Notes under the pieces: generated by a model
Told to the model about the DNA's origin: nothing
What the model saw: only the letters and a program-made list of their open reading frames with translations
Database searches by the model: none
Translations under genes and position numbers: made by a program
Assembly: GCA_003255025.1 (NCBI GenBank)
Contig: QANY01013727.1
Coordinates: 1,447,849-1,511,848, forward strand
Reading direction: 5' to 3'
Source: Datisca glomerata
Lineage: Eukaryota; Streptophyta; Magnoliopsida; Cucurbitales; Datiscaceae
Length of the DNA: 64,000 nt
Shown: positions 22,518-33,845 of the stretch, one piece after another
Numbering within the stretch: the first letter of the stretch is position 1
Layout: every line of letters begins with the position of its first letter

Positions 22518-22597
22518 AATACCTAAAGCACTGAACCATGCACCTACTACATGCCAAGCATCTAGGAAGAAAAGTAAAGAACGAGAATCGTAAGTCA
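22518..22597 (-). pseudogene. psbA: Plastid psbA fragment (NUPT)
   Basis: The minus strand reads SRSLLFFLDAWHVVGAWFSALGI, close to the D1 protein segment with SRSLHFFLAAWPVVG. About 80 bp are present. It is fused head-on to the ndhI piece, in the opposite orientation to the three preceding plastid fragments. Confidence 0.75.
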
Positions 22598-23074
22598 TAG
22601 TAACAACACATATTGTTGAAAGTATTACTGTGTTGAGCTTATGGTTTGTCTTGGTGTTATACTGAGATTCAGTTCCTTGTTACTAAATTAGATCTGAAAG
22701 ACTTGAATTACACTTAAGGAGACATCTTTACCTTCAAATCCTTGTCACTAAATTAGATTTGAATGTCTCAAATTACATTAAAGAAAACAACTTTCCCCAG
22801 TTCAGCCTGATATGATCGGATGAAGCTTGAACTGCCTCATGCCGTTGATTATGGGCAGACAATCTCAATCACGCTATGATGCTATCATGTTCTACATGAA
22901 TATAGAATCTGAAAACCTGAATACCAAAGTTCAATTTTTACAAAGAAAAAAATTGCAACTTGACTGACATTTTCTTTAATTGTTGTAATCAACTTCTTCT
23001 ATTGCAAAAGAAATAATATTGTACATTTTATTTAATCGTAATAATCAACAACTTCTATTACAAAAGCAATAATA
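22598..23074. other. Non-coding spacer with a local duplication
   Basis: No gene is seen. 'tccttgtcactaaattagat' -like text occurs near 22674 and again near 22739, and an 'aatcaacttcttctattgca' -like segment near 22987 and 23043, which suggest small tandem duplications. Confidence 0.4.
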
Positions 23075-23477
23075 TGTTAGACCCTTAATTAAGTTTACTT
23101 ATGTGAGGAAGAATAAAAAATATTAAAAATGTAATTAGATGAGGTGAGAGGGGTAGGGGAAAAAATTCAGTTAGTTAGAGGAGAGAGAAGGAGGTGTCCG
23201 TTGACTAGGCTAGAGTTAGTTATACCTTTGTTAGGAGGTGGATTGAATAAAAAGTGTACATCGAGGGTTAGGGCAGTATTGTTTTGGATAGTGAATGAAT
23301 GGGAGAGACCAACCTCTCGAACAACTTGGTGTAGGGCACATTTTCCCTTGGTGAATTCCACCATTGTTGAGTAATCAAGCTGTTTTTCTTATCTGCTGTG
23401 GCTGTTTCTCTCTGTTTATCAATATTTGGGCTGTTTTTGTGTTAGTGTAGAGTTTTCTTGTAGGGGAAATCATATCA
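23075..23477 (+). repeat. Putative 5' LTR of the gypsy element
   Basis: Begins TGTTAGACCC and ends ...ATCATATCA just before the primer-binding-like site. Without a 3' partner the boundaries are inferred. Confidence 0.5.
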
Positions 23478-23480
23478 AAC

Positions 23481-23494
23481 TGGTATTAGAGCAG
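23481..23494 (+). other. Primer-binding-like site (initiator Met tRNA type)
   Basis: TGGTATTAGAGCAG differs by one base from the TGGTATCAGAGC core found in most plant LTR elements primed by initiator methionine tRNA. Confidence 0.65.
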
Positions 23495-23508
23495 TCAAAT
23501 TCTGGGAA

Positions 23509-24353
23509 ATGGAGGCTCTAAAAAAAGATGATCCATTAGAGAACTGACTATCACATGTGCAAGAGGAATGACAGAGGGAGTTACCAGATGTGAGGATTGG
23601 AATTCATAAAGAGTTGGAAAGGATTCAAGAAAAATTTCAAGAAATCTCAGGAATAAAAAATCGGTTCAGCAATATGGAGAAATTGTTCGAGACGATAATG
23701 GGTACCTTACACCGAATGGCTGGCGGGGTTGAAGCGAGCCCAACGAGAGGAAAAAAGAAGGAATCAGAAGAAGTTCTTGATGGTTTGACAGTGAATTCAA
23801 CTCAGGTTCATGAAGGGTCAGGCTCTAGGGAGGAGTGGAAACCTTTGCGGAGACTGGAATTTCTGAGTTTCAACGGCGAAGATCCGGATGGATGGGCGTT
23901 CAGAGCTGAAAGGTATTTTCAGCTTAATCCAATGACAGAAATGGAGAAGTTAGAAATGGTGGTGGTTTTCTTAGAGGGGCGAGCTTTGGCTTGGTACCAA
24001 TGCATGGACGATCGGCTCCATTTCAAAAGAGGCAACCCTTCTCATTCGATTCCGTTCCAATCACGATGAAACCAGATGCCATAAATATTTAGCTCTGCAA
24101 CAAGATTCAACGATCAAAGATTTCATTTATAGATTTGAGTTTCTAGCAGCCCCACTCCATGGAAATGTCTCCGATGAGGATTTGGAGGGTGTGTTCATCA
24201 ATGGGTTGAAGCCACACATAAGGGTTGCGGTAAGGATGATGAGACCTAGGGATTTAGTGGAGATGATGGAATTTGCCAAGATGGTGGAGGACATTGCATA
24301 ACCCAGACGAGTCGGGTCAGGTCCTCGCGCCTGGGAAACCCTAGCAACCATGT
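23509..24353 (+). pseudogene. Ty3/gypsy gag remnant
   Basis: The frame starts MEALKKDDPLEN at 23509, hits TGA twice, then runs through a coiled N-terminal part to FNGEDPDGWAFRAERYFQ and RALAWYQCM, hallmarks of the plant gypsy capsid region. A frameshift near 24060 moves it to IKDFIYRFEFLAAPL and VFINGLKPHIR. The RNA-packaging capsid protein is no longer encoded as one frame. Confidence 0.8.
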
Positions 24354-24539
24354 GGGTTCTAACCCATTTCCCTCCAGACCTATGAAGACAGACGGTTTCA
24401 CAACTGGGGGTCTCGCAAGTTACGATTCTGCGAGCTAGACCAGAGCTAGCTTCCCACTGGCGACTACCGAGCCACCACCGGTGATGTTGGCGGATAGAGG
24501 AGTGAGAGACGCGCTAGAAATAAGGGGGCCGATCGGTTT

Positions 24540-25164
24540 TCGATGATATACAGATTCTGAGTTATAGCAAATATGAGAAAAGGGTTGTGTTCGATGTGAC
24601 AAAAAAATTTCTCCGAGGAACATTTGCAAAAACTGTCTGCTTCAACTGTTGCTTGTGGATAAAATCGACATCTCTGATGAGCTGAATTTGGAAGACGAAG
24701 GTGGGGTTTGGACTGAACGGACAGCGGAAGCAAAATCAGTTGAATCGATGAACTCAGTAGTGGGTTTTACCACTTCTCACACAGTGAAGCTCACGGGCAA
24801 GATCGGAAGCCGCTTGGTGACCGTTCTTATTGATTGTGGAGCCACCCATAACTTTATTGCCCTCGATAATGTTTACCATTATCACTTATGCCTCACACCT
24901 ACCTCTTCATACGGAGTTATGCTTGGAATGAGAGGTTTTGTTACCGGGGGCATATGCAAAGGTTTGGTGGTATCTCTTCCGGAGATAGAAGTGGTGGATG
25001 ACTTCCTTCCTTTGGAATTGGGGAGGGTGGATGTAATCTTGGGGATGCAGTGGCTGGCAAAATTAGGGGTGATGCAAGTTAATTGGAAGATGTTAACGAT
25101 GAAATTTTATATTGGGCGAAACACGGTAACACTTCAGGCTGAACCAAGCTTATGTAAGACTTAA
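24540..25164 (+). pseudogene. Ty3/gypsy zinc knuckle and aspartic protease remnant
   Basis: A decayed Cys-rich knuckle precedes an open frame from 24649. That frame has TVLIDCGATHNFI at about residue 60-72, where the usual protease motif is D-S-G-A-T-H-N-F, and later LGRVDVILGMQWL, the conserved flap-side segment. The serine-to-cysteine change beside the catalytic aspartate and the lack of continuity with gag or reverse transcriptase make it inactive in this copy. Confidence 0.75.
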
Positions 25165-25208
25165 ATTTCACTTAGAGCAATGATGCGGGCTGTGAAACAT
25201 GGGGGACA

Positions 25209-26029
25209 TTGATGGAATTTGGGGCTTTGGGGGTCTTCAAAGAAAAAGAGGAAGGCTCTTCTAGTGACTCTCGGCAAATCACAGACTTGCTGAAGCAATT
25301 CTCCGACATTACGAAATTGCCAAATGGATTACCCCCACATCAAATTATGGATCACCAGATTGTTTTGAAGGACGGGGCAGAACCGCTTTCAGTGAGACTT
25401 TACCGTTACCCACAAATCCAAAGGCTGAGATTGAGAAGTTGGTTGGGAAAATGTTAGCAGCCAGCATTATACAGCCTAGCCATGTCTTTTCTCGAGCTCG
25501 GTCATATTGGTTAAGAAAAAAGATGGGAGTTGCAGATTTTACGGGGATTATCGCACACTAAACTGATTTACATTCCCCGTCAAGTTTCCCATACCCGTGA
25601 TTGATAAGTTGTTTAGAGAAATGGTGTTTACTAAGCTAGATTTGAAGTCGAGGTACCACTAGATTCAGGTCAGCCCTTCAGACATTCCAAATGCAGCTTT
25701 CAAAACACGCGAGGGACACTACGAGTTCCTAGTTATACTTTTCAGACTTACCAATGCCACAAATACTTTTTGAGCCTTGATGAATGAGGTTTTGAAGTCT
25801 TATTTATGAAAAATTGTATTGGTTTTCTTTGATGACATTCTGATTTATAGTTCGAATATGGGGGACCATTTGCATCATCATCAGATCATTTTTTAGCTCT
25901 TACTGAGGAACTTGTTGTATGTAAATGGGAAGAAATGCATGTTTAATCAGGCTAAATTGGAGTACTTGGGACATATAGTTTCCGCATGGGGGTGGTAGCA
26001 TATCTGATGAAGGTTAAGGCCATGGTGGA
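25209..26029 (+). pseudogene. Ty3/gypsy reverse transcriptase remnant
   Basis: Pieces in order are LPPHQIMDHQIVLKDGAEPL, the IIQPS segment, SVILVKKKDG then RFYGDYRTLN, VFTKLDLKSRYH, and VLVFFDDILIYS near 25830, which is the catalytic FDD box. At least six stops and two frame changes interrupt it. Confidence 0.8.
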
Positions 26030-26704
26030 GTGGCCAATTCCCAAGAATTTGTGAGATTTGATGGGATTTCTCGGCCTCACCAGATAATACTAAAATTTTT
26101 CCGTAACTATGGGCGAATAGAAGCTCATTTGATGAATCATTTGCGCAAGGATAATTTCGGGTGGAATGAAGAAGCTCAAAAGTCCTTTCAGGCTTTGAAG
26201 GAGGCAATGGTTACGGTTCTAGTGTTGGCTCTTCCAGAATTCAAGCAACTGTTTGTAATTGAGATGGATGCCTCCAGATTGAGGTTAGGGGCAGTGTTGA
26301 TGCAAAACGAGCGGTCTATTGCTTTTTTCAGCCAAACAATCAGTGGACGTGCTAGGTTGAAGTCAGTTTACGAGCGAGAATTGATGGCCATTATGCTAGC
26401 AGTGCAAAAATGGCGGCCTTACCTTTTGGGAACCAAGTTTTTAGTTCAAACCGATCAAATGAGCTTATGCTACTTATTAGAGCAGTGAATAGTGCCAGAT
26501 GAACATCAAAAGTGGGTCTCTAAGTTTCTTGGATACAATTGCAATATTGAATACAAGCCGGGAGTGGAGAACAACGCGACTGATGTGTTATCCAGGCGAG
26601 GGGAATGTTGTGAATTGGTTGTTTTGTCTTTGCCTTGGACAAATCTTTGGGATGTTCTTCAAAGGGAGGTGACGAATGATTCAATTTTGGGGCCAATCAA
26701 ATAG
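26030..26704 (+). pseudogene. Ty3/gypsy RNase H remnant
   Basis: The frame shows FGWNEEAQKSFQALKEAM, FVIEMDASRLRLGAVLMQ (catalytic DAS) and YERELMAIMLAVQKWRPYL, then an in-frame stop and IEYKPGVENNATDVLSRR. It degrades the RNA strand of the hybrid in active elements. Here it is broken once at 26486 and again at the join to integrase. Confidence 0.8.
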
Positions 26705-27876
26705 CAACTTCTCCAATATCACACCACGGTGGCTGATTATGCCTTGTAAAATGGAAACTTATTATACTGGGGCAAGTTAATGATTCTAAAGAGCTCATCT
26801 CTAATCCCTCAATTGTTGGGGGAGTACCATGCGGGGAAGATTGGAGGACATTCAAGAGTGTTAAAAACCTTCCAGCGGTTGGCGAGGGATGTCTTTTAGG
26901 TGGAGATGCATAGAGATATTCAAAAATATGTGTGGGAATGCTCCACTTGTCAACGGAGTAAAACCCGCCCTTTCTCCAGCTGGTTTGTTGCAGCCTTTGC
27001 CCATTCCAGGTCTGGGTTGGGAAGATACATCCACGGAGTTTGTGGTGGGGTTGCCTAAATCAGAAGGATTTGTTTGCCTTATGGTTGCAGTGGGCCGTTT
27101 GACAAAATACGCCTATTTTGTACCCTTGAAAAACCCATTTACAACCTCAATGGAAGCAAATTCATAAGGGAGGTAGTTCGCCTGCATGGGATTCCCCATT
27201 CTATAGTCTCCAATAGAGATAAGGTATTCTTGAGCAAATTTGGGTATGAATTGTTCCATTTATAGGGCATGTCACTCAATCGGAGCTCCTCTTACCACCC
27301 ACAGAGTGATGATCAGACTGAAGTGGTTAATCGGGGAATTGAAACTTATCTCGGATGCTTTGTGGGGGACAAATCGAGGAAATGGGTCCAATGGATTCCT
27401 TGGGCTGGGTACAACACTTATTTCCATTGTTCGATCATCACAACCCCTTTCAGAGCTCTTTACCTCCGAGACCCCCAACCTTGATACAGTACACCACGGG
27501 CACCACTCCTTTATCCCAGTAGAAGAGCAACTTGTGGACAAGATTCTATAATTGAGGAGTTGAAATTCCATCTTGAAAGGGCTAAAAAAGATGAAATTCA
27601 CGGCTGATAAGAAAAGAAGAGATGTAGAGTTTCATGTGGGTGATTTAGTCTATGCGAAGCTCAATCCTTATTATCATCACAGATCGTTGGCTAAGGGTTG
27701 GAATGAGAAGCTGTCACCACATTATTTTTGCCCATATGAGGTTGTGGATCAGATCAGATCAGTCGCATATGAACTTGACTTGCTGGAATTGGTTCCCATA
27801 CATCCCGTTTTCCATGTTTTGATGCTCAAGAGGGTTGTTGGGCAGTCGGTTCCTACTCAATTTTCCCACCAGTGTT
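26705..27876 (+). pseudogene. Ty3/gypsy integrase remnant
   Basis: The zinc-binding part shows EYHAGKIGGHS and ECSTCQRSK. In the core the first catalytic site reads [11 protein letters not shown] (normally Asp in place of this Glu), the second [10 protein letters not shown] (normally SDRD), and the third Glu is kept in HPQSDDQTEVVNR. The C-terminal chromatin-side segment 27573-27876 reads GDLVYAKLNPYYH and IHPVFHVLMLKRV. Both changed aspartates and four breaks mean it cannot act. Confidence 0.8.
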
Positions 27877-27878
27877 GA

Positions 27879-28096
27879 AGGCGGACTTAGAGTGGGTTGT
27901 GACATAAAAAGGCTTCAAGTAGTCATCTTTCCTCCCTTTAGTGAGTAACCTAGACACAGAAATTGGCACAATCCACAGAGAAATTGGCACCATCCCAATC
28001 AACAAACATATTCACTAAAAAAAACTTATAATCTAAAGAAGTGTATAAGTCTCACCCATGGCTTCCTTTTTCCATTCCAATGTAGCAAATTCACCT
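27879..28096. other. Junction region, nothing recognised
   Basis: The sequence after the gypsy remnant shows no LTR copy or gene. Confidence 0.4.
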
Positions 28097-28571
28097 GATT
28101 AGATTTATTACAGTGTCTTCCCTGAAGATGTAGACCTTGAAATTGAGAAGGGAAAGTGGTGCGTACAATCCAGGTAAGGACCCGAGGACTCGCTCGGTCG
28201 AACTCTGCCGTAGTGAAGTGGAAAAGGATGTTTTCTGGGCACGAAGCCTGTCAAAGAACTAATTGAATGGAAACCATGGAGCCTCAGAGGTACTCAGAGT
28301 CTAAGGCCATCACAATGTGAACCAAAGCTGGATCGCGGGAGGATACTGTTTCTCTGCTGGTTGAAACGGGACATTCCACCCCATTACGGTACTCCATAGC
28401 GTTAGTGAAAAGAGTCAAACCATTGAATCCATCACCAACGTCGCTTAGTCTGGTCAGAAACAAGGAGAAGTAGAAGAAGAATGGTGTTTTGTTGAAAAAA
28501 ATAATGAACCTAGAGACAAAGGAGAGCTTAGAGTGTTGGGGAATGGGTATAGGTTGATGTGATTTTTGCAT
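28097..28571 (-). pseudogene. GATL-type galacturonosyltransferase-like gene fragment
   Basis: The minus strand reads a hydrophobic N-terminal segment, then YRNGVECPVSTS, DPALVHIVMALDSEYL, ASCPENILFHF, AEFDRASPRVL and, after a frameshift near 28147, NFKVYIFREDTVINLI. This is the start of the family GT8 GATL proteins of the Golgi, thought to act in pectin or xylan synthesis. Two in-frame TGA codons (one replacing the Arg of SEYLRGS) and the frameshift disable it. Homology stops abruptly at 28097, long before the catalytic DxD region. The residue comparison is from memory. Confidence 0.8.
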
Positions 28572-29224
28572 GGAGAAGGGAAATAAATGATGAGAAAAAG
28601 AAGGTTAACTTGGCTTGATGTTGATTGTGGTGGGTCAAAGGTGTAGAATTTTGGATTTTGAGAAATGGATATAAAAATCCTTAGACAATGTGGAAAAAGT
28701 GAAGAATTCCAATTAACCCTTTTGTTTTTGTCAAAATACAGTGCTCTTTTTTTATTTCCATTGTTGTGGCTTTTGGTGTTTTATAGGCATTTCAATTGGA
28801 TTAGGTCATCTCTGTTTGACACATACGACTAACACAATTGGGCTCTTGAGAAATAAAAAAATGTTAAAATATAAAATACATTCATCAACTTTGATCAAAA
28901 TGTAAATTATACCCCTACAATTATACACCTTAAATTTCCGATAACGGATGTTAAAAGACCGTTAAAGAAAGTTAAGTGTAACTTCAATTTTTTATTTTTA
29001 TTGTATTTTAACTCTTTTAATTTTTACTTCCCTAGTCCAAAAATTAGTTTGACCATTACAGGGAGGGGAAAACTCATAATGACGGAGGGGAGAAGTGATA
29101 GGGTTTCGATTTTTTTCATAAACCTGAGGATGGATGAGGTTGAAAATCTCCCTAATTTGTTGATTATTATATCGGGTATGTCAATTGCTTGGTTAATTTT
29201 ATGTTGATCTATGGGCTAGGGTTT
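28572..29224. other. Non-coding spacer
   Basis: No gene or repeat boundary is recognised. The stretch ends at the TGTTATGGG start of the second LARD-like element. Confidence 0.5.
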
Positions 29225-29912
29225 TGTTATGGGTGTTTTCTAAAGCACCAATAATGCGGCAACGCGTGTCACACTGTAGCAAAGAGCCAATGACAACAGA
29301 AGGATTCAAAGGAAAAGAATCGATCTTGCCTCGCCAAATTCAAAGGAGCTCATATATCTCGAATGCTAGGATCATCATTACCCGTCGAAAGCAACACCCC
29401 AGGTGGTAATTCATCATAGTTTTGAAAGTCCAACGAGTCCAATCGTTGTGGCAAAACGTCATAATAGCCCCTCATCTGGTCATCCGATGGAAAATTGACA
29501 TTTAATGCCCATCGCGTGTTGTCAAAAGTCACTTTTCTTCCATCCAATCAAGGGCAGTCAGAACATGCATCGTGCCCTAGGAAGCTTCTCCAACACGCTC
29601 CCAATGCTTTCTCAACACGCATCTCTCATAAGGCTCCAGGTACGTATACTCCATCTATGAAGAAAAGAGGTACGTCATTTCTCCCAAAATAATGTCGAAA
29701 TACTGACTTAAGAATTAGAGACCCTCAGGCAAGGTAACCCCCCCTCCCCCAGGGTTCCTCTCCTTTTGGGTTCTTTGTATATATTTTGTAGACATTGAAG
29801 TGATGAGAAGCTCCAGCCAGAGGGATGAACATATACAGCATCACTGTTGCAGATTCCCCTGGTCAGGAGGACGCCTGCACTTAGCAGAGAGACAAGCATA
29901 TGTGCTATTGAA
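29225..29912 (+). repeat. 5' LTR of LARD-like member 2
   Basis: Starts TGTTATGGGTGTTTTC. Collinear with 33137-33845, including 'gaagctccagccagaggg' -type text. The 3' limit is approximate. Confidence 0.65.
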
Positions 29913-30885
29913 GTTCGACATGACCAAAAGGCTCGCTGGTGGAGTAGCCACGCACTCGCAGAACCATGGGAGAAAGCTATCCATGATAAGGTAAGGTGAC
30001 ACCTTAACCTGAAGGAACTGTCAGCCCTCAGGACTAGAGCGAAACCAGATTTCCAAAGGCCAAGCACCCCCTTGTTTTAAGGTTCTAGTTAGGGTCATCC
30101 CGGGAAGACGAAGGAGGGGAACAGAAGATAGAGACACCTAAAGAACCTAGCCTGGGGAAATATGTGAGCAGCCACGAAAGATGGAGGGAAGTATCAATAG
30201 GCCACCCTCCGCTTAACGCTTTGGTATCCTTTTGGCCACCAAAAATTTCGCAAAGCTCCGCGTGAACGAAAAACTACGTGGCATGGATAAACGGGCATGA
30301 GATCATTCCCAGTTGAAATACAGAGCCTTGCATCAGTCTCCCGCAATTGGAATTTCTTAACTCTCACACCCCACACTAATATGCTAGCTTGCAATCAAGT
30401 CAAGACCTGAAGCCCCGACGAGAGAATAAGGACAGTCGCAAATGTGATCCTCCAAGTCCTTGCACGCAAAGGATGAGCCACAAGAATGAATAAGTCTGTG
30501 AGCGGCGAACTTCCTGGAAAATTAGTCCAAAGAAGAGTTGAAAGAGTCAGGTATTTCAGTCGTTCTCCCATTAAGGAAGTCAGTAAGAACAACTTAGGAT
30601 CGATCAAAACTTTTTCCCGAGCAGAGTGTGAAGCTCAAGGGGTCCTTCCATTAAGGCAACTGCGAAGCTCGACAAGAAGGACCTTTAACAAGAAATAAAG
30701 GGCTGCAGCTCGAGAAATAAAATGCTTGACTATCTTCAGTTCTCCACCTCTGGCGTCCTCCCAATCAGAGCAGAAGAAACAGTCTCCTTTGTAAATGGCC
30801 AACGCCAAGGTGTAACAGATGATATAGATCATGTGCTCAACGACATTTGTCAAATAAAAGGAGAAAATTGACTCTTCTACAACAC

Positions 30886-30930
30886 GCCACCGAGAATTAA
30901 AAAGTGATGACTGGTGCGAAAACTCTTTCC
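30886..30930 (+). repeat. Single 45-bp minisatellite unit in member 2
   Basis: 'gaattaaaaagtgatgactg' followed by 'gtgcgaaaactc' matches the 45-bp unit of member 1. The array ends here because the Copia-like LTR follows. Confidence 0.65.
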
Positions 30931-31256
30931 ACTCAAGGTCCATTATATATTTATATATTAAATCTAAGACATATATGGATATGAATCATATACATCTTGT
31001 AGTCTATATCAATCGTCCTGGCAAATCAATGATCATTTGTTCCCACGAACAACGGATTTCAAGATCCACACGAAGATCTTCCAAGTCAATCCTCAAATGT
31101 ACTAGGACATGTATGGGCACGTAGAATAATTCAAAGACACTTTTTGTTTCTAGATGTACTCAACACATGAGATCTATAGATTTACTGAGAATGATTAATT
31201 TAGTGAGATAATCTTCTGAGAGAGTATGATGATAATCTTTTAGTTCTTTTAATCAA

Positions 31257-31872
31257 AGAGAAAGTTCACCCTGATAGCAACTGTGTTCTCAACACTCTGA
31301 TTAACAATTCTGAATTGATCCAACACTGAGGCCATTAAAATAATATATATAAGTTTTAGGCTTATCAAATTTTTAGGGATAAACATAAAATAATATTTAA
31401 TTTCAAAATTGCCATTGTAATGGGACCCAATGCAATTTGTGTAAAACTGCAGTGCCACACGACACTATAGTTGCCGTGAGTTGTCATAGTGCCACACAAC
31501 ACTGTGTGTCACGACACTATTGTAGTGTCGTGTGGCAGTACAGTAGTTCATGTCAATATCTGATTCTCAATAAGTGATTGACACGTGGTAATTACTCTAA
31601 ATTAAATATTTATTTTAATCAGATAAATATCTACATATCAATTAATTCAAAATTAACTTATCTGATCATCCCCATCAACTAACTTATCTGTTAGTTCACA
31701 AATAAATGATTTAGTTGATTTAATTATTATCTAATAATAATTTATAATTACCTAATTTCACAAATTAGGTATTTTGTCTCACTTATCGATAATTAAAAAA
31801 CTTATCGATATAATTATTTATATATATGTAATTTTTGAAACTTATATATAGATAATTCAATTAATTAATCAC
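31257..31872 (-). repeat. 616-bp tandem duplication, unit 1
   Basis: Begins 'agagaaagttcaccctgata' and runs to 'attaattaatcac'. The next unit repeats it in the same order with scattered substitutions. Confidence 0.85.
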
Positions 31873-32498
31873 AGAGAAAGTTCACTCTGATAGCAACTGT
31901 GTTCTCAACACTCTGATAAAAAATTCTCAACTGATCTAGCATTGAGGCCATTAGAATAATATATATATATATATAAGTTTTAGGATTATCAAATTTTTAG
32001 GGATAAACACAAAAAATAACATTTCATTTCAAAATTACCATTGTAATGGGACCCACTACAATTTGTGCAAAACTGCAGTGTCACACGACACTACAGTTGC
32101 CGTGAGCTATCACAGTGCCTCACAACATTGTGTATCACGATACTATTGTAGTATCGTGTGGCACTACAGTAGTTCACGTCAATCTCTGATTCTCAATCAG
32201 TGATTGACACGTGGTAATTGCTGTAAATTAAATATTTATTTTAATAAGATAAATATCTACATATCAGGTAATTCAAAATTAACTTATTTGATCATCCATA
32301 TCTACTAACTTATCTGTTAGTTCACAAAAAAATGATTTAGTTGATTTAATTACTATCTAATAATAATTTATAATTATCTAATTTCACAAATTAGATATTA
32401 TGTCTCACTTATCAATGATTAAAAAAATTATCGATATAACTATTTGTATGTATGTAATTTTAGAAACTTATATATAAATAATTTAATTAATTAATCAC
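31873..32498 (-). repeat. 616-bp tandem duplication, unit 2
   Basis: Second unit, starting 'agagaaagttcactctgata' and ending at the second 'attaattaatcac'. Copy 1 of the LTR family has only one such unit (about 1270-1860). Confidence 0.85.
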
Positions 32499-33136
32499 AC
32501 ATGATTATCTCATAATTACATACTTGCCCAATAATAAAAAAAAATTTGCAAGTCAGTCCTGAAATATTCACACCTTAGACTGCGTAGTACAAAGATGACT
32601 TGGGTACCATGGACCTATAATCTTAAGCTCTAATAAAATATATTATTAATTAAACTCTTTAATTAAATAATCTTATTTATTAATTTCATTATTACTCCAC
32701 TATAAATATAGAATTGCACTATTAGATATTATAGATTATACTTACAGAGTATTTTCATGTAGTCCACTAATATAATCATTTCACATAAGGATGAAACGAC
32801 GTGTCAGGAATGACGACATATCAGTGAGTCAAGCTTTTGTGGTTAGTGACCTTCGCCCAACTTTACAAGGCCATTAACGCCTCCATTCCCAAGAGATCAT
32901 GGCCTTAAACTGTGGAAAAGGTGACTCGACGTATGCATGATGAATACGTTATGATAATTAGTAACTAATACCATTCGGTACAGGCCTCCACCAAGTGAAC
33001 TTTAGGCACGAGTGTGAAGAAATCGAGACGGGCTCTTTGCTTATCACCACTCGATGCTAACTCAGATGAGGATCTTAGATAAAAAGTGTACAAACCTAGG
33101 AAAATGAAGTCACCAAAGTGCTCAACTGAGAGCAGT

Positions 33137-33845
33137 TGTTATGTGTATTTTTCCAAGCACCAATAACGCAGCAGCCAATGTCAAACCGCAATAAAGAGCC
33201 AATGACAACATAAGCATTCAAAGGAAAAGAGCTGACCTCGCCTAGCCAGTTTTGAAGGAGCTCAGGTTGCCCGAACCCAAAGACAAGTAAAAATAAGGAT
33301 CAAGCTCATAAATGGAGCTCATATATTCCTGAGTGCTAGGGTCATCATTATCTATCGAAAGTAACGACCCAGATGGCGATTCGCTTAGGATCGTGCGTCC
33401 AACTGGTCTAATCACCATAACAGAAAGTCAGAATAGCCCCATGTCTGGTCATTTGAAGGCACTTTGACATTTACAACTCATCGCTTTATGTTAAAAGTTA
33501 TTTGCCTTCCATCTAATCAAGGAAAATCAAAACAGACATCGTGTCAAGAAGCTTCTCGAACACGCTTCTAAGGCTTCCTCGACACGCTTCTCCCACAAGA
33601 CCACGAGTTCCATCTATGAAGAAAAGAGGAAGCCCCTTTCTCTATAAGGAAATTATGCTAGAATAATGCCAGAATACATACTTAGACATCAAAGGCCCTG
33701 AGACGAGAGTTAGTGTTTTGTAGACATTGAAGTCATGAGGAGCTCCAGCCAGAGGGAAGAACACATACAACATCACTATTGAAGATCCCCTGGTCAAGAG
33801 GATGCCCGCACTTAGTACGAGAGATAAACATCCATATTGTTAAAG
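33137..33845 (+). repeat. 3' LTR of LARD-like member 2
   Basis: Starts TGTTATGTGTATTTTTCC and is collinear with 29225-29912. The end is estimated where similarity to the 5' LTR fades. Confidence 0.65.

Larger units (their letters stand above)
23075..27878 (+). mobile_element. Decayed Ty3/gypsy (chromovirus-like) retrotransposon, 3' LTR missing
   Basis: It runs from a TGTTAGACCC start through a primer-binding-like site (23481), gag, zinc knuckle, protease, reverse transcriptase, RNase H and integrase in the standard Ty3/gypsy order. No second copy of the 23075-23477 sequence follows, so the 3' end is lost. All coding parts have stops or frameshifts. Confidence 0.8.
30945..32790 (-). mobile_element. 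Copia-like long LTR, copy 3 (5'-truncated, internally duplicated)
   Basis: Read on the minus strand it matches copy 1 from about 975 to 2180, so the first 790 bp of the LTR are missing. It contains a direct duplication (31257-31872 and 31873-32498). A GC-richer block near 31440-31560 and 32060-32190 has mirrored 'cacgacacta' and 'tagtgtcgtg' runs. It sits inside LARD-like member 2. Confidence 0.65.
29225..33845 (+). mobile_element. LARD-like non-autonomous LTR retroelement, member 2 (interrupted)
   Basis: Two LTRs (about 29225-29912 and 33137-33845) resemble each other and those of member 1 (TGTTAT start, 'caataa-gc-gc', 'gcgcttc', 'tctttttgggttcttt'). The interior shares blocks with member 1 and has no gag-pol. 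It is interrupted from about 30945 to 32790 by a Copia-like LTR piece, and the region equivalent to 9640-12360 of member 1 is missing. Both LTRs have lost the TATA box. The exact LTR ends are uncertain because the CA end is not clear. Confidence 0.7.

Noticed and set aside
23144..23374. 76-codon plus frame before the gypsy gag
   Set aside because: It lies within the putative LTR and has an overlapping minus frame of similar length. No motif is seen.
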